Positions 55,421 through 64,000 of a stretch of 64,000 nt of DNA are shown one piece after another. The notes under the pieces were generated by a model. It worked only from the letters and a program-made list of their open reading frames with translations. It did not search any database and had not been told where the DNA came from. Made by a program: the position numbers and the translations under genes. Origin of the DNA: Cavia porcellus (lineage: Eukaryota > Chordata > Mammalia > Rodentia > Caviidae); NCBI RefSeq assembly GCF_034190915.1, contig NW_026947500.1, positions 21,078,501 through 21,142,500 on the forward strand, in the 5' to 3' direction. How positions within the stretch are numbered: the stretch's first letter is position 1; every line of letters begins with the position of its first letter.

Positions 55421-56589
55421 GCGTTAGGGAAGAACTATTGAAGGTCCTATCGATTCAGCATCATATCCATTAATACCTGAAGTAACTTAAGTGGAAGCTC
55501 TTAGAACGCTCTTCTCCTGTCCCGTCTGACCCAGGACAAGGGGTACCATCCTGACCGCTGTCGGTTAACTATTTTTCTGTGTCATTCAGCAAACTTACTT
55601 CTTCCTCTTCTAGGAGATGTCAAGTTTCTGGAGGATGCAGAGGGTTGCTTGAATTCCTTTTCATTTTCACAGTTGTTTCCCAGCTGTGCTTTGTGCACCC
55701 CAGTGACTGTAGCTGAGGGGACATTTGGGCATGTGTGGACACACTTTTGATTGTCACAGCTTCGAGGAAAGTGGCTCTGTGCAGGCGGCACTGTAGGGAT
55801 GAATTTACTCACGAGCGTCTCCTGCTAGGGTGGTTCTTTGGGGTAAAGATGAAAACGAGAAATTTCTTGGCATCTAAGCACCATAAAAATGGAAGTAATT
55901 AAAACCAGGATCTGTGCTTTAAGACTGTGTCAAGTTGGATTCTTGGAGACAGTGTGATGCTCAGAAGGAACAGTCTCCTGAATGACCAAGCAGGGGTGGA
56001 GAGGTCCATACCAAAAGCTACCACTCATGGTCCTGGCAGGGTCTGGCCAAAGCAGTGTCCAAGTGCAGCTGGCTCTCTGCAGTGTTCTGTCGTCACTTAG
56101 GCAGAGGGTGACTTTGACTGTCCTGGGGATGCAGAAAGGAGGGGCAGAGAGGGAGTGGCCTTCAGGTGGTGCGGAGCAAGGTAATTGGTTGGGGACAGTT
56201 CTCATGAGGCAAGAGAACTGGTATCTAGTATCAGTTTCTGTCTTACCTCGTAAGTCCTCTGGGACACAGGTGAAGATGGCTAAACCACACGCTAGCTCAG
56301 GGAATGAGCAGCAGGCCAGGAGGGACTGAGCGAGGGCTGGGTCAGTGTGGAAAAGAAGCCCCTGGGTCACTCTGATTATCTTCAGAAATGGGAAATTTGA
56401 ATATTGATGGGGAAGGGCAACTCTGACTGACTAGAAAATTCAGGGACCATGGTATTACAGTTGCTTCTAAGGGGCAGAAGTCCTAGTATCCGGAGGCTGT
56501 GTTGAGAGAACTTGGTGGAATAGGGTGAGCCACACCTAATCAGGAGAAAGGCTCAGGACTGTCAGAAAGGGGTGAGCTTCGGCCCACTG
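55421..56589. other. Single-copy non-coding DNA
   Basis: Open frames on both strands at 55930-56370 mirror each other and lack domains. Confidence 0.4.
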
Positions 56590-56812
56590 GACCAGAGCTT
56601 CTCCTCACACAGGGAGGTTTTGCTTTCCAGGGGACATCTGGCAATGTCTGGCGACATTTTGATTGTGAGAATTTGTGGTGTTATCATCCAGTATGTAGAG
56701 GGCAGGGGTGGGTGCTAGATGTCTTGCAATCTAGAGGACAATGCATGGTGATCTGGTCCCCAAATGTCAGTAATGTCACTGTTGAGCAGATCTGGCCTGG
56801 AACGGAGAAAAA
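56590..56812 (+). mobile_element. MER20-like hAT-Charlie MITE
   Basis: CCAGGGGACATCTGGCAATG, TCTGGCGACATTTTGATTGT, AGAGGACAATGCATGGTGAT and CCCCAAATGTCAGTAATGTC are in consensus order for the MER20 (MER5 superfamily) element. Confidence 0.8.
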
Positions 56813-57395
56813 CTTAGAAAACTTAGAAAAACTTAGAAAGATTCGTGAGCAGGGCCAGCATTGTGAAGGAGGTCTGAGACTCCACTCCGCTAGGATGGAC
56901 CTCAGGCACCAGCCGTGTTGTGTGTGCTTGGGTTGTGCTGGTCTCTGCAAATTTAGCATGAGGGAAAAGCCAAATCCCAAAATATTCTCATGCAAGTAGG
57001 ATTGTGAGCCAGCACCTCCCCGCTAGCTCCTCTGAAGAGGGCTTGGACCAGTACCGAAGGAGGGGAGGTGAAAATCTCCGCCTTTTCCTTGAGGGACCAG
57101 GAGGAATGGAAGAACTGGCATGCTGCTGGCCTCCTGCTGATCGTGGAGGACTGGGACTTCTTTGCCAGATTCGGATGGCACACAGCTCTGTGGGTCTTCC
57201 TTGTGGGAAGCATGGGAAGTTGACTACCAGGGAGAGAGGGTGCTCCTCTTGTAGGCTGCACCTCTGACTCTGGGCCCAGCATCAAGACATGTGCTCAGAG
57301 GAGATGGGGGGCAGATAGGAAGCTGCCTTGGGGTGACCCCAACTGGAAGTGGGAGACACTTCTTGTGTGTCTACTATGGGTCAGTGTCTGGCTCA
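56813..57395. other. Single-copy non-coding DNA
   Basis: A short tandem AACTTAGAAA repeat lies at about 56811-56838. No exon was identified. Confidence 0.4.
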
Positions 57396-57712
57396 GTCTA
57401 TGAGAATGCTGTAATACAGCACCCCAGACTGAGTGGCTTATAAACAACTGTTTATTTCTCACAGTCCTGGAGGCTAAAAGTCCAGGGTGCCTACAGATTC
57501 CACGCCTCGTGAAGACCCACTTCCCAATTCATAGGTGATGCCCCCTCCTGGCATCCCCACATGGTAGAGGGATGAAAGAGTTCTCTGAGGATTTTTGTTG
57601 TTGTTTTACATAAGAGCACCAATTTCATGACCTAATCTCCTCCCAAATTCACTGTCAGTAGGTTTAAGCATAAGAATTTTGGAGAAACACAGATATTCAG
57701 TCCACAGCAGTA
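57396..57712 (-). mobile_element. MaLR/MLT1-type LTR, reversed
   Basis: ACCCCAGACTGAGTGGCTTA, AACTGTTTATTTCTCACAGT and CCTGGAGGCTAAAAGTCCAG at one end; CATGACCTAATCTCCTCCCA and AGATATTCAGTCCACAGCAG at the other. Confidence 0.8.
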
Positions 57713-57786
57713 TCTTCACAGTCTTTTCCTTTTTTGTCTTGAAAGATAAGCATGTACCCTGGGGTTCAGCGTCTCCTGAGATTCCT

Positions 57787-58043
57787 TCTCTCTTCCCTCC
57801 CTCCCTCCCTTCCTTCCTTCCTTCCTTCCTTCCTTCCTTCCTTCCTTCCTTCCTTCCTTCCTTCCTTTCTCTCCTTTCCCCTCCCTCCCACTATGGAGTG
57901 AGCCCAGAGCCCGTGTCCAGAGCTATATCCTCAGTCCTTTATTTTTATTTTGAGAGGGTAAATTGTCCAGGGTGGACTTGAACTTGTGATCCATCTCAGC
58001 CTTTGCAAATACTGGGATTACAGGCTTGTATCACCACTCTTGG
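57787..58043 (-). mobile_element. B1-ID composite SINE with (CCTT)n tail
   Basis: A CCCT/CCTT tract (57795-57866) forms the tail side. An eroded reversed ID part (CTATATCCTCAGTCC) follows, then a reversed B1 (AGGGTGGACTTGAACTTGTG, ACTGGGATTACAGGCTTGTA). Confidence 0.72.
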
Positions 58044-58224
58044 TTATTAAGGGGATCTTTCTGGGCAAACTGATCCACGTCCCTCGTAATTCCATCAGTT
58101 TGCTATGAAAGCAAATATAAGGACAATAGCAACACATGTAAAATTTAAAGCTGTCTGCTAAACAGCATCTGGGGGCTCTGTAGCAAGCATCCCTGCATAA
58201 AACAGTGACAGTTCTTAGCCTGGC

Positions 58225-58385
58225 ATCTCCACATTGCCTTTGGGAATTGGGCTCAGTTTGAATCCCACTTTTAAGGACTGCTTTGTTGCTTTGAGCCTTA
58301 GTTTTCTTATCCATAGGATTATCAAAGCATTGAAAAAAATCCCCACCAAGCAGTTGAGACAACTCCTGGCATGAAGCAGGTACAA
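58225..58385 (-). mobile_element. MIR SINE, reversed
   Basis: TTGAATCCCACTTTTAAGGA, CTTAGTTTTCTTATCCATAG and CCTGGCATGAAGCAGGTA follow the reversed MIR core order. Confidence 0.65.
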
Positions 58386-59181
58386 TAGGGAGCTGCTGTT
58401 AGTGTTATCCATTCTCTTGGTGTCCTTCAACGCTGGGGAAATCTGAACCGGTAAAATATCTCACAGCTGGTAAATGGGGTACTTATGGTTGCTCCTGTAA
58501 AACTCCTTACATTTTGGCATCTTATGAGGTTTCACCTGCATGGAAAGGAATTAATCAACACACAAATCTAGCTCTTCTCTGAAAGAAGAGCATAGGAGAG
58601 ACACAGCTTCTTTAACAAGGATTTGGACACAAATTCTCTTTGAGAATCCTCTTAGTGGCCAAGGCTCACACTCTGAAATACAGCAGCATCACTAAGGTCC
58701 AAACAGATCCAGAGTTCTGACCACCTGATCAAAAGGCTCAGTGAACGAGCTGAGCTGCTGTTGCTTTAGATCCGTAGCTGAAAAGGTAGATTCATCATTA
58801 TGCTCTTATGTTTTAAACCCCAGGCTTGCGATCTTTGTTTAGTTGTCTTAGGAATGAGGCATGAATAGAAATAGTTTCCCAGACTCTGTATTTGAATAAG
58901 CAGGAGCTGTACACATATGCACACCCACTCACCTGTGTGTTTTATTTAAAAAGGTCCCACCCATTCAGATGTTTTTTTAAGGGTAACTTTTCTAAAATAA
59001 AATATTTCTAAAACAAAATATTTAAAATTGTTTTAGAATTAGGGCCAATTTATTTGGATACTTTAAGCTCATCACCAATATAAAAAATTCAGCATTATGC
59101 CATTTTGAGAAGTGGCGATGGATCTGTTTCTTATACCTACGTTTTGATTCTTTAATATTTAGGGTATATAGAAAGATGCTG
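58386..59181. other. Single-copy non-coding DNA
   Basis: AT-rich toward 58960-59170. No exon or repeat family was recognised. Confidence 0.4.
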
Positions 59182-59573
59182 TCTTAGGTACTTTCTTGTT
59201 GCTGGGACATCCAGTGCCCACAAGTTAAAGGAGGATAGGTTTGTCTTGGCTCACAGTTTGTAGAGGTTTCAGTCCATAGTCAGCTGGCTACGAGGTAGTG
59301 CAGTGTGACAGAGGGGCATGACAGAGGGGAAAGAGCTCATGGCATACTAGGAGGACAGCAGGGCAGGGCTGAAGGGAGAAGGAGGGGTATATGCCATTCC
59401 TGGTCACACCCGCAGTGACCCATGACTTCCTCAAGCCTCCCCTCCCATCATTCCACCTAGCTATCCACTCATCAGTAGACCATTCCAGTATCACACTTCC
59501 AGTCACCCTCCTAAAGCTCCACCAATGAGTGCATGAGGTTTTGGGGGAGACATCTAGACATAAACCATAACAG
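59182..59573 (-). mobile_element. MaLR-type LTR, reversed, near complete
   Basis: GTCTTAGGTACTTTCTTGTT, AGTTAAAGGAGGATAGGTTT, GGCTCACAGTTTGTAGAGGT, TTCAGTCCATAGTCAGCTGG and finally ATCTAGACATAAACCATAAC. It closely parallels the copy at 25558. Confidence 0.85.
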
Positions 59574-60085
59574 CCAAGGTGCTGCAATGTGTGGGGACAG
59601 GGTCTCCTTGTCTCTACTCTTCTGCTTGAAATAGTTACATAGGGAAGAGATCTTCAGTTGTTGTCCTAATGCCCACCCTTGTTTCACCAGGGGCTATGGA
59701 AAGGATGAACTGTCTTTTGCTTTTCCCACTTCTGGCTGGTGGAGCTTAGACTTGGTTGAGCTGTGGCCCACAGAGCAGGAGCCTGGCTCCCCACACTGAA
59801 GCTGTCCAACCTGCCTGGGCGGCTCATACTCAGGCAATTTTTGCATCTGTTATTTTTGTCTCTGATTTGGCAGAGGAACCTGGATGCTCATTACTCTGTG
59901 ACCCAGTAGGCAGGTTAGGATGGGAGGAAAAGAAAGGGAAAGTGGCTAAAGCTGTTTGGAGAAAGTGGGATATCTCCTAGGGGCTTGGAGGTGGCATGGA
60001 GGCCAGGCCAGCTGGATGGAATGAGATGAAAAGGATAGTATGGGTAGAAGAGGAACCAATAGGATCTAGACATCTTGTAGACTTT
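59574..60085. other. Single-copy non-coding DNA
   Basis: No exon or repeat family was recognised. Confidence 0.35.
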
Positions 60086-60318
60086 CAAAGGTAGCTGAGA
60101 GTGGTGCCTACACCTGTAATCCCAGCACTTGAGAGGCTGAGGCAGGAGGATTGCTGCAAGTTCCAGGCCATCCTAGGCTACAAAGTGAGTTCAAGGCCAG
60201 CCTGAACTGCATAGTGAGACCTTGTCTAAAAAAAAGAAAAGAAAAGAAAAGAAAAAGAAAAAGAAGATAGAAAGAACAAAATAAAAGAAGGAAGGAAGAA
60301 GAAAGAATGAAACAAGCA

Positions 60319-60382
<64 letters not shown>

Positions 60383-60384
60383 AA
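60086..60384 (+). mobile_element. B1-type SINE with expanded (GAAA)n tail
   Basis: GCCTACACCTGTAATCCCAG, CCATCCTAGGCTACAAAGTG, CCAGCCTGAACTGCATAGTG and CTTGTCTAAAAAAAAGAAAA. The tail (about 60226-60384) is about 158 bp of A/G, ending in some 17 GAAA units. Confidence 0.92.
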
Positions 60385-60754
60385 AGGATCCTGGAGTTGT
60401 GTCTTAGAGTTGGAGAGAAACTCCAGAGCTGGCCAGTCCTGGTGGAAGGAGACTAACTGGAGTCCATTACAGGGTCCTGAGCTGCATTTCCCAGAAGCAT
60501 CAGGGGGCTGCAGAAACTTTCAGGGCACTGGGGAGCGGCTGATCTGAGGTGGGGAGGCAGACGGATCCTTGATCCCCTCCCAGCTCAATCAGGGAATCTC
60601 CATTTTTGTCTCTTTTCTGTGAACCGTGTGCTTCTTTGCAAGGTTGCACTTGAAATAGGGCACCTGTGGGGTGAAATGTGTTGAAGTCCACTGGGAAAGC
60701 TGGAAGCCAGCCTGAAGTCACCCTTCCTGGGAGAAGCCTTGTGTTCAGGCATTT
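60385..60754. other. Single-copy non-coding DNA
   Basis: No exon or repeat family was recognised. Confidence 0.35.
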
Positions 60755-60972
60755 GTGTGTTGCCAGGATAAGAGCTCTGGAGTCCCTGCCGTCAGCACAT
60801 CCTGGCTCCCTTGGTAACTGGCGGTGAGATTTTAAGCCTCAGTTTCCTTATGTGTGAAATGGTGACAATGGTAGCCCCTTCCTCTTGGCAAAGCGGTGAA
60901 AAACAAGGAGTCACTGTGTCTACTGAACATAAAACAGTGCCTGGAATATATTAGATTTTCAAGCACTGTTGG
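60755..60972 (-). mobile_element. MIR SINE, reversed
   Basis: GTGAGATTTTAAGCCTCAGT, TTCCTTATGTGTGAAATGGT and ACAGTGCCTGGAATATATTA are textbook reversed MIR landmarks. Confidence 0.8.
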
Positions 60973-61278
60973 CCAGGAACGATCGTGATAATTGTTAAGC
61001 CAATTCTGAGGGATGGGGAATGGAAAATGGGTGACCAATTGGAAATGGCACTAGGCGATTGTAGCTTTCCCTGGGAAATTCTCACTGGATACAAACCCTC
61101 CTTCTGGGGAGGGAGGAGACAGTGAATGTTGCTTTCGGGAACTGTTCCCTGGCTTTGTTGGCAGCTTACAATGTGGTGGAGCAGAGACTGCAGCACACGC
61201 TCCACCTGCGGTGTGTGGATGGCACTTGAAATCTGTGGGGCAGTTTCTATGACTCCTGGTCAGGAACTGCTGGGTTTG
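60973..61278. other. Single-copy non-coding DNA
   Basis: No exon or repeat family was recognised. Confidence 0.35.
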
Positions 61279-61656
61279 GACGTGGTTTGAGTGATATTCA
61301 CGGGCTGGAGGTGTGGTCTCCAGTGGGTGATGGGCAGTGGTAGTGCAGCACTTGGAAGGTGAGCCCTACTGAAGGTTCTTAGATTCCTGGGGGTACTGTC
61401 CATGGAATTAACGCTAGTCTCACAGAGTTAGTTTTCACAAGAGTGGGGTGTCATAAAGGGAGACACCCCACATGCTTGGCTCCTCTGCACACATTCAGTT
61501 GCTTTTCTTTATCTCTAGCATGTCTGATGCAGTCAGGGGATCCCCACCAAAGGCTGAAAAGTTGGGACTGCCTAATCTTGGCCTTTCAGCCTACAAACCT
61601 TTGAGCACTCAGACTCAAGTAGTTTTGTTATAGCAACAGAAAACAGACTCATACAG
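61279..61656 (+). mobile_element. MaLR-type LTR
   Basis: It starts near GACGTGGTTTGAGTGATATT, has CACAAGAGTGGGGTGTCATA and GCACTCAGACTCAAGTAGTT, and ends TATAGCAACAGAAAACAGAC. Confidence 0.75.
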
Positions 61657-62403
61657 GAAGAAAATCACTTTCTTGACGGTAAACTTCCTAAATGCAATTC
61701 TTAGCAAGCTGAATTCACAGTTCTTATTTTTGTTTGTTTTCTCCCAGAGGCCTTAGGATTTGCTTTTGTTTCTGATTTGTCTTCGTCTGCTTTTCTTCCA
61801 GGACTCTCCCAGCTGGTTACAAGAAAGAGAAGGAGATAAGGATTATGTTTCAGCCTCCAAAATAAATCCCACAAACCTGCCATTTTGCTTTGTTTTAAGA
61901 ATTATTACTGTGTGTGACTACAGGGAATAGATGAGGATTAACAAAAATAATAAACAATGAGAATATTACAAGTTCCCAAGAAATCTATAAAAACTCTGCT
62001 CAGCATTTTTGGCCTCCATTTATGTACAAGCAAGATTACTATTTTGTATATATTTTTCTTTGACTTCCTTCTTAAGCATTTCCCCTGGATTTCTTCTAAT
62101 TCTTGCCTTGGAACTGAGTCTGGCCAATTCTGTCAAAGTGGGATCTTAGATTAAATAGCATAGATTAGGCTCAAGAACTACAAACAGGGTGGACTTTTAA
62201 AACTTCATGGGAACAACAAGGTGAAAAAAAGGGAGAAAATCATATTTTGGGGTGCAGATTGTGTACTGATAACATGAGACAGAGAAAGCAAAATCATTTC
62301 TCTCCTGTTGCTTGTCTGTCTGTCCATCTGGGTAGGATTTCTTGTGTGATTAGAAGAGCAATGCAAATGGGGGAGGAAGAGAAACCAAAGTAGATGAGGT
62401 CAT
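61657..62403. other. Single-copy non-coding DNA
   Basis: No exon or repeat family was recognised. Confidence 0.35.
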
Positions 62404-62416
62404 AAGAATAGAGGAT

Positions 62417-62534
62417 TGGGGGCTGGGGATTTAGCTCAGCGGCATAAGCACCTGCCTTGTAAGCAGGTGGTCATGAGTTCGATCTCTGGTACCGGTAAAA
62501 ATGAAAAAGACACAAAAAAAAAAAAGAAAAAAAA
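62417..62534 (+). mobile_element. ID-type SINE, young copy
   Basis: GGCTGGGGATTTAGCTCAGC, GCACCTGCCTTGTAAGCAGG, GAGTTCGATCTCTGGTACCG, then the GAAAAAGACAC tail and poly(A). Target duplications AAGAATAGAGGAT at 62404-62416 and 62535-62547 are identical over 13 bp. Confidence 0.93.
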
Positions 62535-62547
62535 AAGAATAGAGGAT

Positions 62548-62655
62548 CATGGTTTGGGGTCTTGACTGTTCCTTGTAGGTAAAGTTGATCCCATTACCGC
62601 TTATAAATGTGGGATCATAGAAAGACACCGGTGACAGGAAGCTAGAAATGGACAG

Positions 62656-62698
<43 letters not shown>

Positions 62699-63261
62699 GA
62701 TCGCTAATGTCTGAGCATAGACTAGAAGAGTGTTCAAATCTGGTTCTATCTTGGGATCACCAGTCTTGGCTAATGTTAGATTGGTCACAAGCAATGGACG
62801 GAAGGGACCGAGGAAGCCAGGAGGACATGACTGATCAGTCAGTTCTGAAGAAGACCCCTACTGGGATGGTAACTGGCCTCAGATCACAGGATTGGGGCCA
62901 TTTTCTCCCTTTTTTTCACCTTGGTGATCCCACTGAGGCCACCGCCATCTGTAGGAATCTAGCTGGTGGAAAAGGAAAATCTCCTTCCTTTGCTTCAACC
63001 TTTAGGCTCTCTGTGATGCTCTGCCATTCAAATCACTCACGCATGGCACAAAGGACCTCACTGAATGATGGGTCTGGTCTGTTTCTTGCTTCCTCACTCT
63101 GTGTGCTGAGGAGGGGCCCTCTGTTCCTTCACACAGAGCCATGTGCAGCTTAGCGAAGGCTGGGAGTTCCATGCACTGGACCTCAAGAGGGCAAAGGAAC
63201 CAATGACACATTACCTTATGTTACCAGAGGGAGAAAAAACTTCTGGACTTCTTAAAAGCTA
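62548..63261. other. Single-copy DNA with (TG)n
   Basis: (TG)n lies at 62656-62697. A plus-strand open frame of 148 codons (62707-63153) has no domain and no splice context and is not called. Confidence 0.45.
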
Positions 63262-63385
63262 TGTTGGGTATGATGGTGCATGCCTGTAATTCCAGCACTA
63301 GGAAGGCAAAGAGGAGGGTTGTTGTGAGTTCAAGACCAACCTGGACTGCACAGTGAGACCCTGGCTCAAAAAAAAAAAAATTTAA
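63262..63385 (+). mobile_element. B1-type SINE, older copy
   Basis: GGGTATGATGGTGCATGCCT, GTAATTCCAGCACTAGGAAG and GTGAGACCCTGGCTCAAAAA. The B1 duplication is not evident, suggesting a monomeric or deleted copy. Confidence 0.8.
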
Positions 63386-64000
63386 AAAACTATGTTGGAA
63401 TATAAAATATGTGTGCACGTACACACACACACACCCCTTTCTCTGTCTCTGACTTTTGGATTTATTTTTTTATTTGGAGGAGCAGCTGTATTTTTATTTG
63501 GGGGAGAACTATCGTATAAACCAAAATATTTAATAACGTAGGGTAGAAATTGTGGCTCTCCGTTATTGAGTGGAGACTCAGCAGGTGTGAGACAGGTCAC
63601 CAAATTCTGCTGTGAACAATTCGCCCCAGTTCTTCTGTTTGCAGCCCATGTCATCTCTTTCCCACACCTGGCCACCTGCTTAGTCCCCAGATTGCTACCT
63701 CGATGAACTTCCTTTCTGAACACAAGGGGTCCAGGAGTGGATAATAAGCCTGCCCTGCCTACTGGTAACTACTGGAGATGACAGCCAGGCAGAGTGTCCG
63801 GGGTGGGCAGTGTTGGACCTGCAGGAAAATCTTGGATTGTAGAAAGTTAAGGAAGTAGATCTTTGATGAGTGGGGTTGACAGAAAAGCATCTAGGGAAGA
63901 GAAGAAGGACTAGAAGACAGTGTTATGAGAACTTCCCCACGCATTTCCTGAGGACACAAAGTCCTGCACAGAACACTGCAAATGCGAAAGGAACAGCCAC
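63386..64000. other. Single-copy non-coding DNA
   Basis: A short (CA)n lies near 63420-63434. No exon or repeat family was recognised up to the window edge. Confidence 0.35.

Noticed and set aside
57679..57981. Frame with FLPS repeats
   Set aside because: It is a translation of the (CCTT)n microsatellite tail of a reversed SINE.
62707..63153. 148-codon plus-strand open frame
   Set aside because: No recognisable domain, no flanking splice signals evident, and length is within chance for a 64-kb window.

Overview
The window looks like nuclear DNA of a rodent-type mammal, and I see no intact host protein-coding exon in it. The rodent call rests on the short repeats. One set is a 7SL-derived SINE with the roughly 30-bp internal duplication typical of rodent B1. 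Another is a tRNA-derived ID-type SINE with recognisable A and B boxes. A third is B1-ID composites. MaLR-type LTRs are abundant, and the older layer (MIR, L2, MER2-like, MER5/MER20-like) is pan-mammalian. The ID consensus does not look murid. A castorimorph (beaver-like) source is my guess, at low confidence.

The main feature is a nest at 11.7-18.7 kb of two L1-derived elements in inverted orientation: minus strand at 11752-15108 and plus strand at 15614-18712. Each has a 5' UTR and a broken L1-type ORF1 of about 330 residues (coiled coil plus C-terminal RNA-binding region), followed directly by a long 3' UTR with no ORF2. Target-site duplications bound both copies (15/15 and 14/15 matches). 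They are therefore complete insertions of an ORF1-only 'half-L1' (HAL1-type) lineage and not deleted L1s. Their 3' UTR is a degenerate array of about 150-160 bp units. A third, 5'-truncated copy lies at 1353-1715.

Region by region: 0-11 kb is mostly single-copy DNA with old repeats, including a MER2-like transposon carrying a nested SINE (9540-10175). 11.7-19 kb is the HAL1 nest and flanks. 19-41 kb is dense in MaLR LTRs and SINEs. 42.1-43.0 kb is an AT-rich block ending in a degenerate interstitial telomere-like CCCTAA tract. 44-54 kb is largely single-copy, with a GATA-motif cluster (52187-52319) and a CpG-rich block (52951-53470), the best candidates for regulatory DNA. 54-64 kb is again repeat-rich, with long GAAA and CCTT tracts and a young ID element.

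There is no operon or pathway to assemble. The history legible here is retrotransposition: HAL1 and SINE copies made with the L1 machinery in trans, on top of ancient DNA transposons and LTRs. The many short open frames outside the HAL1 copies show no recognisable domain and are treated as chance or repeat-derived.
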